This document shows positions 9,300 through 18,555 of a stretch of 64,000 nucleotides of DNA, one piece after another (within the stretch, counting starts at the first letter, position 1; each line of letters starts with the position of its first letter). Both the position numbers and the translations under genes were made by a program. The stretch lies in contig NZ_FOUS01000002.1 of NCBI RefSeq assembly GCF_900114915.1, positions 124,001-188,000 on the forward strand, read 5' to 3'. The notes beneath the pieces are model-generated. The model searched no databases, was not told where the DNA came from, and saw nothing but the letters and a program-made list of their open reading frames with translations. Source of the DNA: Bradyrhizobium sp. Rc3b. Lineage in GTDB: Bacteria > Pseudomonadota > Alphaproteobacteria > Rhizobiales > Xanthobacteraceae.

Positions 9300-10967
9300 A
9301 TGATCGCGGACTATGTCATCGTTGGCGGCGGCAGTGCCGGTGCGGTGCTGGCATCGCGCTTGTCCGAGAACTCGGCGAACCGCGTGGTCCTGCTTGAGGC
9401 AGGGGCCGATACGCCGCCGGATGCCACGCCCGCTGATATCGACGACACCTTCCCGAGTTCGAGCCTCAACCCCGAATATTTCTGGCCGGAGTTGCAGGCG
9501 CGTCGACGGGAGGGCGGACGGCTCCATCCCTATCCGCAGGCACGGATCATGGGTGGCGGATCCAGCATCATGGGTATGTGGGCCTTACGCGGCATGCCGT
9601 CGGACTATCGACGCTGGTCCGAGGCCGGTGCTGAGGGGTGGGACTGGCCGGACGTCGTGCCCTATTTCCATCGGGCCGAGGCGCATGCCGATGAGCCATC
9701 GTCGGGCGGTCCCTATCCGATCCGTATCCCGCCGCGCGCGGAATGGCCGGGCTTTGTGCGTGCCATCGAGGCGGCGATGCAGACCCGTGGTTTTGGGCAT
9801 ATCGAGGACATCAACGAGACGCCCGGCTGCGGCTTCTTCGCGATGCCCAATGCCGCAACGGCACATAAGCGTTCCTCGACCGCGTCCCGCTACTTGACCG
9901 CTGCCGTGCGCGCTCGATCAAACCTGACCATTCTTGCGGGCGCCACGGTGCGGGCACTGCGAATCGAAAATGGTCGCGCCACGGGCGTCAGTGTCGAGCG
10001 GGCAGGCGGGAGCCGCGAACTTGCGGCCGGCGAGGTCATCCTGAGTGCCGGCGCCATCCATTCGCCGGCGTTGCTCATGCGAGCCGGCATCGGTAACGCC
10101 GAGTCGCTGCGCGACGTCGGCATCGAGCCGCGCCTGCACCGCCCCGGCGTCGGGCAGAATCTGCAGAACCATCCCTATCTGCATATCGCGATGACGCTGC
10201 CGGCACGCGCGCGGCTACCGGCGGCGTTGCGCCGCTTTGCGCTGGCCGGCGTGCGGCATTCATCCGGCTTGGCGGATTGCCCGGCGGGTGATCTGGTGCT
10301 GACAGCGATTGGCCGCGTAAGCTCCCACAGTTTCGGTGTCGATCTCGCCATGTTCAGCGCTGCGCTGTATGCGCCGTATTCGCAGGGCACAGTGGTCCTG
10401 ACCAATGCCGCGCCGGAAGCGCCTCCGGCCATTGATTTCCGCTTCCTGGACGATCCGCGCGATGCGCCGCGGATTCTGCAGGCCGCTCGTTTCGCTGAAA
10501 GCCTGCTCGCCGATCCTCTCTTCGGGCGGCACTACCATGACGCCTTTCTGCTGCCGCCGGTGATGTCGCTCGATCAATTCGGCAAGACCGGGCTTGCCGG
10601 TGCGTTGACCGCGCTGGGCGCTTCCTTGGTGCTGAACGCGCCGCCGCCCATTTCACGTCTCATATTGTCGCGCCGGTTGGCGCCGGGCTTCTGGATCGCC
10701 AACCGCCGGCACCAGCGGGTGCTGAACGACGACGAAATCTTGAGCGCTATTGCGCCGATGGGGCACGTCTCTGGCACATGCCGCATGGGGCGGGCCGAGG
10801 ATGCAAATGCGGTCGTCGATGCGCATTGCCGCGTTATCGGGCTCGGGGGCTTGCGTGTCGTCGACGCCTCGGTCATGCCTTGCGTGCCTAGCGCCAACAC
10901 CAACTTGCCGACGATCATGGTCGCGGAGAAGGCCGCCGACCTCATCCGACGCGACTGTGTCCGCTAG
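9300..10967 (+). CDS. GMC-family FAD oxidoreductase
   Basis: 555-residue glucose-methanol-choline oxidoreductase, a cytosolic FAD enzyme oxidising alcohols. Seen: the N-terminal ADP-binding motif DYVIVGGGSAGAVLASRLSE followed by VVLLEAG, GMC signature 1 (GGSSIMGMWALRGMPSDY), signature 2 (GAIHSPALLMRAGIG), the VGQNLQNHP segment, and the C-terminal active-site block GHVSGTCRMG followed by LRVVDASVMPCVPSANTNLPTIMVAEKAADLI. The start ATG 9300 opens directly with the FAD motif; a GTG at 9201 in frame adds an unlikely leader. It is divergent from the HTH-SBP regulator, which probably senses its substrate or product. Choline dehydrogenase-like names are commonly given but the substrate is not known. 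Confidence 0.92.
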   Translation: MIADYVIVGGGSAGAVLASRLSENSANRVVLLEAGADTPPDATPADIDDTFPSSSLNPEYFWPELQARRREGGRLHPYPQARIMGGGSSIMGMWALRGMPSDYRRWSEAGAEGWDWPDVVPYFHRAEAHADEPSSGGPYPIRIPPRAEWPGFVRAIEAAMQTRGFGHIEDINETPGCGFFAMPNAATAHKRSSTASRYLTAAVRARSNLTILAGATVRALRIENGRATGVSVERAGGSRELAAGEVILSAGAIHSPALLMRAGIGNAESLRDVGIEPRLHRPGVGQNLQNHPYLHIAMTLPARARLPAALRRFALAGVRHSSGLADCPAGDLVLTAIGRVSSHSFGVDLAMFSAALYAPYSQGTVVLTNAAPEAPPAIDFRFLDDPRDAPRILQAARFAESLLADPLFGRHYHDAFLLPPVMSLDQFGKTGLAGALTALGASLVLNAPPPISRLILSRRLAPGFWIANRRHQRVLNDDEILSAIAPMGHVSGTCRMGRAEDANAVVDAHCRVIGLGGLRVVDASVMPCVPSANTNLPTIMVAEKAADLIRRDCVR

Positions 10968-11094
10968 ACCGGCTGATAGATGTTCGACCAGTGATAGCCT
11001 GCGATCGGTTTCGCGATGCAGGTATTCCTGAGCATTCGTCTGACCTCGTCCATCTCTCATGCGTCGCGACATGCTCGCGTCGTCAACGCCGGGG

Positions 11095-11300
11095 TTAGAA
11101 ACGAAAGATCCCATAGCCGGCATCTGCCAGCTGCGCGTTGAGCGAAGCGGTGATGGCGACATCGAGCGCGTTTCGGGTGTCGTCAGGATCGATCATTCCG
11201 TCGTCCCAAGTTTCGGAAGGAGCGTTGTATCCCGACAGCTGCTGCTGATAAGCCTACAGCGTCTCGGCGCGCACGCGCTCGACCTTTTCCTGGGTGATCT
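11095..11300 (-). pseudogene. C-terminal remnant of an acyl-CoA carboxylase carboxyltransferase
   Basis: Read on the minus strand, this short stretch gives ITQEKVERVRAETL, an in-frame TAG, then YNAPSETWDDGMIDPDDTRNALDVAITASLNA and an end at FRF. It matches the conserved C-terminus of biotin-dependent acyl-CoA carboxylase beta chains (methylcrotonyl-, propionyl- or geranyl-CoA type), where WDDGxIDPxDTR is diagnostic. Only the last roughly 65 codons remain, carrying a stop, and the rest is missing: the TetR gene begins immediately beside it at 11303. It marks a deletion of a larger catabolic operon. Confidence 0.75.
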
Positions 11301-11302
11301 AG

Positions 11303-11929
11303 CTACTCCAAGCCGTCGTATGTGATCTGGAGATATCCAAAGATCGCCCTTCTGACGCGGGAGATTAGAAGCGGTGCATTTGCATCGCCTCTCTGCGCCG
11401 CAGAATCGACTATGCCGCCAATGATTGCGATCAAATCGGCAGCTGCGGAGGAATGTCGAGCAGTTGACGGCAGGTCAGATCTTTCCAAACAGCTCCAAAC
11501 AATGCGGACAAGTTCGTTTTTGAGGCGCTTGTCCCCGTCATTTGCAAATAGTCTTTTTCGTTCGATGTTAAGCAGACAGGTAAGCGTTGGCCGCTTCAGT
11601 TGCCGGTTCACCATCGCACTGATGAGAGACCCTAAACCGTCTCTTCCGCTCGAGAAGTCATTCAATTCGCCAAAGTCGCCGAGCAGTAAGTCTGTTTCGC
11701 GCTCTATCAAGGCTCGAGTGATCGCGTCCCTGCTCGGGAAGTACTGATAGATAGACCCAGGACTCACTCTTGCGAGGTTGGCAATGGCACTTGTGGTGTA
11801 ATCCGCCAATCCTCTCTGTTCTAGTATGCATGCCGCAGCCTCAATGATGGTGGCGACTGTTGCCGCCGAGCGCGCTTGAACCGGCTTCTTCCTGGGCTCT
11901 AAAAGGCTTCGGCTCGATTTTTTGTGCAT
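11303..11929 (-). CDS. TetR/AcrR-family transcriptional regulator
   Basis: 208-residue TetR-type repressor. The N-terminal helix-turn-helix is clear: TVATIIEAAACILEQRGLADYTTSAIANLARVSPGSIYQYFPSRDAITRALIERE, residues about 23-80. The remaining helices form the ligand-binding and dimer domain, whose ligand is unknown. The start ATG 11929 yields a basic N-terminal tail. It is divergent from the esterase gene at 12319 across about 390 bases, which it may control. It resembles the second TetR protein at 15692-16459 closely in the HTH region (shared TTxxIAxxAxVSxGSIYQYFP and ALIERET), so the two are probably paralogues. It directly abuts a carboxylase remnant on the same strand. Confidence 0.88.
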   Translation of the reverse strand: MHKKSSRSLLEPRKKPVQARSAATVATIIEAAACILEQRGLADYTTSAIANLARVSPGSIYQYFPSRDAITRALIERETDLLLGDFGELNDFSSGRDGLGSLISAMVNRQLKRPTLTCLLNIERKRLFANDGDKRLKNELVRIVWSCLERSDLPSTARHSSAAADLIAIIGGIVDSAAQRGDANAPLLISRVRRAIFGYLQITYDGLE

Positions 11930-12318
11930 GGCTCAATTCGACATATACAGGCCATCTCGATGCGATGCGTCGCAGGCTTCATCGCGCCTCGCTTCGACCG
12001 TTGAGTACTTCTATTGATTGAGGCGTGCAAGTTCGAGGCTCAGATGTCATAGCTTCAGCTCCAAGCACGTTTTGACGATCAGCAATGTGAGCACGTGTCG
12101 TGGGTTCAGTGGGAATGTGGTCCATCCGCGGGGAAAAGCAGGCGTGGGTGAAAATTGGGAAATGCGAGTATTAAAATCGCGAGCAGCGGCTCACACTGAT
12201 CTGGAGATGATGATCGAAAGTGTTATCGTCGGTATGGCGATCAGATAGGCTCGGATGATTTCGACTGGGCGTTCAATGCTGAATTACGTTTGGGCGTCCA
12301 AGGCGAATAATGGTATGA
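11930..12318. other. Divergent intergenic region
   Basis: About 390 bases between the divergent tetR gene and the esterase gene. It should contain both promoters. Short open frames inside lack family resemblance, and no convincing operator palindrome was found. Confidence 0.45.
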
Positions 12319-13182
12319 ATGAGTGTGCCGGACATGCAGGACTACATCTGCAGAGAAAACGTAACGTACTGTACTCACGACGGAGTAGAGCTGCGTGGTG
12401 ATCTTTACCTTCCTAAGGGAGATAGGCTTTTTCCGATCTTGATAGGTGTGCCCGGAGGAGGTTGGCGTATCTGCGTACGGGCCAGCCTTCATCAATGGGG
12501 TATTTATCTCGCCTCTCGCGGATATGGCCTATTCGTTATCGATTATCGCCTTGCGACCGCAACCCGCAAGGCCTTTCCCGAGGCGGTGCAAGATGTCGTC
12601 GCGGCCGTTCGGTTTATTCGCGGCTCAGGGGCCGAACTATCCATCGATCCACAGCGCATCGGGCTGCTAGGCGCATCGGCAGGGGCGCATCTTGCCGCAC
12701 TAGCAGCGCTTGGAGGCGACACGACTGCTTTCGGTGGGGGGCATCCCGGCGATGCGTTCGCCTCAACACCAGCTGGTGTAAAGGTGCTGGTGGCTGTTTA
12801 CGGAGTATTCGATCTCTTCAGACAATGGCAGGATGATGTCAGTCGCAATCCGGATCCCGAATGGAATATGACGCGCAATCTCATCGGCAGAGACCCCTAT
12901 GAGGATCAGCGGAGCTATTTCGCGGCATCGCCGTTGCGGCATGTCACTTACGACAAGAACCGAATGTCGGTGTTTGTGAGCTGGGGCACATCGGACGAAT
13001 TCGTAGATCCCGGACAGTCGGAGTCGTTCGTGCGCGCCTTGCAACAGGCTCGCTTCACTGTTCGAACACACAAAATACTCGGTGCCTCGCACTTTTGGTT
13101 TGGACAATCCCTTGATTTCTCGTCAGGCGAGGACACGAGCCTCGCGCCGCGCCTAGTTCAATTTCTTAACCTGGCTCTCTGA
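12319..13182 (+). CDS. Alpha/beta hydrolase (esterase, BD-FAE/HSL-like)
   Basis: 287-residue alpha/beta-fold esterase, probably cytosolic as no signal peptide is seen. The oxyanion-hole segment is GVPGGGWRIC, the nucleophile elbow is GLLGASAGAHLAAL (Ser in GxSxG), the acid is likely Asp in SWGTSDEFVDPGQSE, and the catalytic His lies in LGASHFWFG near the C-terminus. The pattern fits feruloyl-esterase-like or carboxylesterase families acting on small esters. The start ATG 12319 has only a weak ribosome-binding site. It is divergent from tetR, so it may be derepressed by a ligand of that regulator. The substrate is unknown. Confidence 0.85.
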   Translation: MSVPDMQDYICRENVTYCTHDGVELRGDLYLPKGDRLFPILIGVPGGGWRICVRASLHQWGIYLASRGYGLFVIDYRLATATRKAFPEAVQDVVAAVRFIRGSGAELSIDPQRIGLLGASAGAHLAALAALGGDTTAFGGGHPGDAFASTPAGVKVLVAVYGVFDLFRQWQDDVSRNPDPEWNMTRNLIGRDPYEDQRSYFAASPLRHVTYDKNRMSVFVSWGTSDEFVDPGQSESFVRALQQARFTVRTHKILGASHFWFGQSLDFSSGEDTSLAPRLVQFLNLAL

Positions 13183-13511
13183 CTGAATCGCGCCGTCCAG
13201 CGAGTTAGTTTCTGGATGTGCCGCTCGACGTTCGCGGCAAATGGCTTGTCTCTTCAACAATCGCTGAGCTTGGAAAGGGTCCAGGCCGACGATGTCGTGG
13301 ACGCTTCAGTCTCTTATCAACTCCCTGCAACTCCATGAATACGAAGAGCGTGTTCATTATCGTCGAATACGGAAGATGGGGGGCTTACAAGACAGATGTA
13401 ACCCTCAGGGATTAAAGACGCTAGTCGACAGCTCCAATCGAAACGACAGATGTCGTCGCTCTCATCCCTCCACTGCGAGACAAGAATGATCTATGCTTGG
13501 CGCACAATAGA
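13183..13511. other. Intergenic, no gene seen
   Basis: About 330 bases between the convergent esterase and gamma-glutamyltransferase genes. Two short plus-strand frames here lack protein-like features. No strong hairpin terminator was identified. Confidence 0.4.
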
Positions 13512-15125
13512 TCACCATGCCGCCACGCACCCATCGCTTCTAGGATCGCACGCGCCCTCAAGGAGGCCATCGGGATGCCGCACGATCGCACCGGCGTGGC
13601 CCATCTGAGACGTGAAAGGACCGACGAGCTCAACCTCATGACCGGCTTTGCGTAGTGCCTCATAAAGCGCCGGATCGAAGCGGTCCTCCAATTTTAGAGA
13701 AGTGCTAGCGTCCCCCCAAGCGCGCCCGAGCAGCCAGCGGGGTGCCGTGATCGCCTGCTGCAAGGGCATGCCAAAGCGGGCATAGCGCGAGAAAATTGCG
13801 CCCTGCGTTTGTGGTTGGCCTTCGCCCCCCATTGTGCCGTAAGTCATCACCCGTCCGTCTCGGAAACGGGCCAGGCCAGGAGTCAACGTATGGAACGGCT
13901 TTCTGCGCGGTTCCAGAGCATTCCAGCCGCCGCGCGACAATCGGAAACTGCTCCCTCGATTCTGCCATACAATGCCGGAGCGTGGCAGAACAAGCCCGGA
14001 GCCAAACTCGAAGTAGGTGCTCTGGATTGCACTTACAGTCCGCCCTTCATTGTCGATCACCCCGAACCAAGTGGTGTCGCCGGCAGAAGGGGACCGAGGC
14101 CAAGGCAAGGCACGGTGACTTTCGATTCGAGCCGCCATTTTGTCGAGGGCGTCGCTGTCATCCAGGAGCGCCTGCGGATCTAGCTTCATCCAGGCCGGGT
14201 CGCCCACATGCGTGTCCCTCACCAAGAAAGCTTGCTTCGTGGCCTCGACGAGACCATGCAAATGCGCAAAGCTTTCTGGCTTGTCTGCGGGAATGCGGTC
14301 GAACAAAGCTAAAATGAGCAGCGACGCGAGCCCCTGAGTTGGTGGAGCGGTGTTGAAGAGCCGGGCGCCGGAAATGTCTACCGAAAGCGGTTCAGGGCGG
14401 TCCGCCAAATGCTCGGCGAAGTCGGCCGCTGTAAGTGGACTTCCCAGCGCCTCCAGATCGGACGCAATCATCGTAGCAAGAGGACCATTATAGAAAGTTC
14501 CGAGTCCCTCGGAAGCCAGGCGGCGGAGAGATGCCGCGAGGGCGGGCTGCCGGAAGCGTTCGCCTTCCACCATCGGTCGCCCCGCACGCTCGAAAATGCT
14601 TGCGTAGGCACCGGGCAAATTCTTCAACTCCGGGCTCTTATTGGCCGCGACCTCGGCGCCATCACGGGTGAGGGCTACACCGTGCTCCGCGTATTGAATG
14701 GCGTCACGAAGTAGCCGCGAGGGAGATAAAAGGCGGCGAGGGCTCGCCTCGAGGGCTGCAGCCCATCCAGAGACTGCTCCTGCCATCGTGTTAGCGGCTA
14801 GCGGTCCGCGGCGAGGTATCTCGGCTAAATTCTCATACAAGCCGAGATTCGCGTGGCTTGCCGAGCGTCCAGAGGCGTCGATCGTATGCGTACGACCGTC
14901 AGGTTCGGCTATTAGCCAAAATCCATCCCCACCAATGCCCGTCATGTGAGGGTAGACGACTGCCAGGCAGGCGGCGACGGCAACTGCCGCCTCGATTGCG
15001 TCACCACCATCTTTGAGGACGTCGAGCCCCGTCTGGCTCGCCAAATGATGTGGTGAGACAACCATACCCCGAAAGGAGCGAACAGTGTGCAGCATTCTAT
15101 GATTGTAAGGTGCCGAACGCCGCAT
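13512..15125 (-). CDS. Gamma-glutamyltransferase-family protein
   Basis: 537-residue member of the gamma-glutamyltranspeptidase (Ntn-hydrolase) family. These proteins are made as a proenzyme that cleaves itself before a catalytic Thr. The expected site is visible as SAGDTTWFGVIDNEGRTVSAIQS, with the nucleophile near Thr351. Other family blocks are GGDAIEAAVAVAACLAVVYPHMTGIGGDGFWLI, PPTQGLASLLIL and the late MGGEGQPQTQGAIFSRYARFG. There is no clear signal peptide, so unlike classical periplasmic GGT it may be cytosolic; such forms include amide-bond hydrolases. The start is uncertain: ATG 15125 or ATG 15095 (MLHTVRSFRG), neither with a good ribosome-binding site. Confidence 0.88.
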   Translation of the reverse strand: MRRSAPYNHRMLHTVRSFRGMVVSPHHLASQTGLDVLKDGGDAIEAAVAVAACLAVVYPHMTGIGGDGFWLIAEPDGRTHTIDASGRSASHANLGLYENLAEIPRRGPLAANTMAGAVSGWAAALEASPRRLLSPSRLLRDAIQYAEHGVALTRDGAEVAANKSPELKNLPGAYASIFERAGRPMVEGERFRQPALAASLRRLASEGLGTFYNGPLATMIASDLEALGSPLTAADFAEHLADRPEPLSVDISGARLFNTAPPTQGLASLLILALFDRIPADKPESFAHLHGLVEATKQAFLVRDTHVGDPAWMKLDPQALLDDSDALDKMAARIESHRALPWPRSPSAGDTTWFGVIDNEGRTVSAIQSTYFEFGSGLVLPRSGIVWQNRGSSFRLSRGGWNALEPRRKPFHTLTPGLARFRDGRVMTYGTMGGEGQPQTQGAIFSRYARFGMPLQQAITAPRWLLGRAWGDASTSLKLEDRFDPALYEALRKAGHEVELVGPFTSQMGHAGAIVRHPDGLLEGACDPRSDGCVAAW

Positions 15126-15691
15126 TGAAGAATGCAGGCGCGCTGATCAAGATGAACATGTGAGCCTATGCAAAACCCATTCGAGGGCGTTCCACCCTCA
15201 TCGAGAAGAGAGAACCTAGCTCAGTCTGTGGGGCAGCGTGCTTGGCTAGATCCGCGCTGTATTGTGCGTGCTTGTGTGCGATTGTAGTACTCGCGTTACA
15301 AGCGATCCCATTCGCGCGCTTTGGAGCGGGGCAAGCAGCGGGAAACGTGCAGCTACAATTGAAAGCTCACATTGTCTGTTGTGAAGCGACCTCAAATCAG
15401 CCTGAGGAAATATACCGAAGGAAGTTCACACTTATCCAGGTGGTGATGCTGCGTGAGAGGTCGTCCTATTCGTTTGTCATTCTGGACGGCGCGCGGCTCG
15501 CGATCAGCCGCTCCCGCGGTTTAGTATTGAAAAGTGCGTTCTCAAAAGAGGATCGTGAGCATTGGGCCGATGTCTAGGAATTGTCCGTACGCCGCGCGCC
15601 TGTTAGGCGGCGGAGAATGCCGTGCATTCAACCCGCGCGTCGTCCCGGTCATAAAAGCGTTTCGACGAAATCTTAGGTCTTGAGCCAGTCA
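15126..15691. other. Intergenic with one doubtful short frame
   Basis: About 565 bases. A plus-strand frame at 15242-15577 (TTG start, 111 codons, hydrophobic N-terminus) is open but has no family resemblance and weak start signals, so I do not call it. Otherwise nothing recognised. Confidence 0.4.
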
Positions 15692-16459
15692 CTACTTGTG
15701 ACGGTGTTCATCATCAGCGAGCCGCTGACGATGGTGCGCATTTCGCACTCCGACTTTATAGCCCCGCGGATTTCCCGGATCTGACGCCTGGGAATCGATC
15801 TTTCGAAGGTGCCCCGTTTGCTGCTGAGCCAACTTCACCTTCATGTCCAAATAACCCCACACCGCCGCCTCGATAGAGCGCGTTAGAGAGGATGCATCGA
15901 CCTCTCCTCGTCGGCCGCTGGCGTAATTTAGCGCCTTGGCAATCTCGACTATGTCCATAGCCGTCGCTTCAGATGCGGACATTGAGAGACCGAAGCTCTT
16001 CCGTAGGAACTCTTCTAGCGAAGCTCGGATGATTGTGCCGGCGCGCGACGCTGGCATGAGCGATGCCAATCGAACTTCCTCGAAATCCAGCAATCTTGCC
16101 AACAGTGGACGTCGTACCTGATTTCGGACGGCCGCCTTAAACACCTCCCGCAGTGCCTGTCTCGGCGGGGTTAAGGCGAGCGCTGCCAAGACGGCGTCGA
16201 CCATACTGGTCGTCTCGCGCTCGATGAGTGCGATGGTAACTGCGTCTTTGTTTGGAAAATACTGGTAAAGCGACCCTATGCTTACTCCGGCACGAGCCGC
16301 GATCTCGTTCGTCGTGTAGCCGTCAAAGCCGTAACGTTCAAGAATATCGGCCGCACCCTCGAGTATCGTATCCACCGTTAGGGCCGCGCGGGTTTGAGCG
16401 GGCGTTTTTCTGGGGTTCAGCCGCTGCGTGCCAACCTTTTTGGAGCCAGATGACCTCAT
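15692..16459 (-). CDS. TetR/AcrR-family transcriptional regulator
   Basis: About 255 residues, TetR type. The HTH region is TVDTILEGAADILERYGFDGYTTNEIAARAGVSIGSLYQYFPNKDAVTIALIERE, followed by an all-helical effector domain. The C-terminus is extended by about 40 polar, basic residues beyond the usual end of the fold (KIDSQASDPGNPRGYK, then a His/Arg-rich tail), which may reflect loss of the original stop codon. I start at ATG 16459; a TTG at 16495 is an alternative. Close relative of the TetR at 11303-11929. No obvious target lies beside it; the nearest genes are the gamma-glutamyltransferase (same strand) and the outer-membrane protein gene (divergent). Confidence 0.85.
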   Translation of the reverse strand: MRSSGSKKVGTQRLNPRKTPAQTRAALTVDTILEGAADILERYGFDGYTTNEIAARAGVSIGSLYQYFPNKDAVTIALIERETTSMVDAVLAALALTPPRQALREVFKAAVRNQVRRPLLARLLDFEEVRLASLMPASRAGTIIRASLEEFLRKSFGLSMSASEATAMDIVEIAKALNYASGRRGEVDASSLTRSIEAAVWGYLDMKVKLAQQQTGHLRKIDSQASDPGNPRGYKVGVRNAHHRQRLADDEHRHK

Positions 16460-17282
16460 ATGAGAAATGCTCGTACCTTTTCTGGCTGTCGTCAAGGGTA
16501 TCCGTTGATCCAGCGGACGTCACTGTACGCATTGCTCTGATGTTCTTTCGACGGTCTTCCCGACGGTTGCCATGCCCGAACTCGACCTTCATGTTCGGCG
16601 ACGCACGCGGCAACGGTCTAGCTGAGGGGCGGGGAAGTCGTGCCAATGGCCGTGCGAATGTTGGGAGCTCCGTAGCTCGAGGACGCATAGGGATTGCATC
16701 ATTCGTGATGGGACTTTCATCCGCTCGGGTCAGGAGTCGGCGCCGACTTAAGCAATCTGTTTGGTGTGCAGGCCGACTGGAGGCAGGCGGATTCTCGACA
16801 GCCGAAATGTGAGCAGGTGTGGCCGGCTCTGCGGTCAACGGCAGCATTTGCAGGAAATAACGCGAGAGCCTGATGCGAGTACCGAAATGGCGAGCAATCG
16901 CTACCCTGTGCGCATGAAAACGGAGTGACGTTCGATCGCTCAGCGACAAAACAATAATGAAGGGAGAGTTCGCGAGCGATACAATCTGGCCAGCGAGGCG
17001 GCAGCTTGAGGGTTCAAATGGATCAAGTCGCCTCCGCGCAGTTCAATCAAAGCAGCGGTTCTCAGAGCGCTCGACTACCTCGTGAAAGCGGTGGGGAAGC
17101 TTTGGTGCGCGCTAGTCGCGACCGGACAGATCGTAGCGTTGGAAGCGGCTGATCGTATTGCTGAAGACTAAGACCGAACCACTGAGAGAGGACAGTTTCG
17201 GTAAGAATCCTCTCGCCGAGCGACGTCGCCGCTGGCGTAACCAAAACGCTTTACTCAAACAACGTTACATGGGGGATATCAC
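16460..17282. other. Long intergenic region
   Basis: About 820 bases between the divergent tetR and outer-membrane-protein genes. Open frames on both strands are of low-complexity composition and lack family features. It presumably holds both promoters and perhaps decayed coding sequence that I cannot identify. Confidence 0.4.
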
Positions 17283-18296
17283 GTGTCTTGCTGTCATTGG
17301 AGGATCGCACTGGCGATGTTGTCCGCGACGATGCTTGGCCCAATAGGCTTTGTCAACGCGGCGGATTGGCCTGATAAGCCGGTGAAGGCTGTGCCGGCTG
17401 TCGACACTCCCTTCTTTACCGTGAATGACAACCGACTGACTTACGCATATTTGTTTGACGCTAACACTCCGTTGGCTCCGGGAGGGAAAAACGTAGCCGC
17501 GTTTACGCACTTTGACGCTTGGGCATACGGTACGAATTCTTTCAACGGCCTTTTGGCCAAAAACCAACAGGGGGACGTAGCTTCATCTTGTAGGCTACCA
17601 AATCAAGGCTGTGCCGGCTCGCTGGAATTCCACGGGTTCCTCAGGAGCACGCTCGGTTTCAATCAAGTATTTGACACCAAGGCGTTCTCTGTCGGGCCGC
17701 TACAAAACGTTTCGCTCGCGGTCGGAGGCGGCGTGCAGTTCAAGAATACATTCTCCGCAATCAACCGAAACTCGACTACCGCAGGCCTCCAATTCGACTT
17801 CGCTTTGCCTTACAAGGGATATTTCAATATTACGCCGCAAATGTACAAGGCTTGGCAGTACGCCGGGAGCTATGCGGCGATATCATTCGCACCGGCATTT
17901 CCGGGAGCTCCCAACGGATGGCTGGACTTCGACCCGACATGGTCTGTTTTCATGAGCTATTACATGCCGTTGGGTTTCTTGCCGGAGTCGATCCCGCTCT
18001 CTGTCAGTGGCAATTTCACCATCATTGGCCCAATGGGCACGGGCGCGAAGCCAGGCGTCCTTCCGGCGGCCCTGATTGCTCCCACCTTAACGGAGTACAA
18101 TGGTGAGCCGGTCCGCTTGACGTTGGACGCCAGCAAAGTCCTGTGGGGTCCCAAGTATTCTCATTTCGTCGACGTGTGGGTCGCTTACAAGTATTGGCGC
18201 AATCTTCTGGGGCTTGATGACACTTCCAATCTAGCGTGCCTGTCGCTCAATTGCAGAGGATCATCTCTATACTCCGGCATTACGGTGAAGTTCTAA
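17283..18296 (+). CDS. Outer-membrane beta-barrel protein
   Basis: 337-residue secreted protein with a Sec signal peptide (IALAMLSATMLGPIGFVNA, then ADWPDKP). The mature part alternates short hydrophobic strands with polar loops and ends in the aromatic residue (SLYSGITVKF) used for outer-membrane insertion. It resembles alphaproteobacterial porin-like or Tsx-like channel proteins (LTYAYLFDANTPLAPGGKNVAAFTHFDAWAYGTN; KYSHFVDVWVAYKYWRNLLG). The start is GTG 17283, preceded by ATGGGGGATATCAC; a TTG two codons later is possible. A strong hairpin terminator lies about 140 bases downstream. Its role may be uptake of the compound activated by the following acyl-CoA ligase, but that link is inference from position only. 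Confidence 0.72.
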   Translation: MSCCHWRIALAMLSATMLGPIGFVNAADWPDKPVKAVPAVDTPFFTVNDNRLTYAYLFDANTPLAPGGKNVAAFTHFDAWAYGTNSFNGLLAKNQQGDVASSCRLPNQGCAGSLEFHGFLRSTLGFNQVFDTKAFSVGPLQNVSLAVGGGVQFKNTFSAINRNSTTAGLQFDFALPYKGYFNITPQMYKAWQYAGSYAAISFAPAFPGAPNGWLDFDPTWSVFMSYYMPLGFLPESIPLSVSGNFTIIGPMGTGAKPGVLPAALIAPTLTEYNGEPVRLTLDASKVLWGPKYSHFVDVWVAYKYWRNLLGLDDTSNLACLSLNCRGSSLYSGITVKF

Positions 18297-18437
18297 ACAC
18301 CTAGCTTGGTACGACAATCCGAAGATGTCCGGAGCCGCTCACGGCATCGAGTCAACGGCTCGGCGGCGTGGCCACGCACTCCATAGATCGAAGACGCCTC
18401 CGCTAGCAGGCCGGTCAGTTCTGCTCCTCCCTGACTT

Positions 18438-18465
18438 GGGCCGCCTAGCTTGTGCTAGGCGGCCC
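18438..18465 (+). terminator. Hairpin terminator after the outer-membrane protein gene
   Basis: Perfect 12-bp inverted repeat, GGGCCGCCTAGC (18438-18449) and GCTAGGCGGCCC (18454-18465), with a TTGT loop, followed by ATTTC. The stem is very strong, but the T-run is short. Confidence 0.7.
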
Positions 18466-18555
18466 ATTTCGGTCGACCCCCACGGGAATTCGCAATCGGG
18501 ACCTGCTTCTGATGAAGGTCGAACGCACCAAAGGCGCAGGTTTTGCAGGAAAAGT

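Noticed and set aside
15242..15577. 111-codon plus-strand frame with a hydrophobic N-terminus
   Set aside because: TTG start, no good ribosome-binding site and no family resemblance.
16338..16949. 203-codon minus-strand frame upstream of the second tetR
   Set aside because: Overlaps the tetR start in another frame, with low-complexity Arg/Pro-rich composition.
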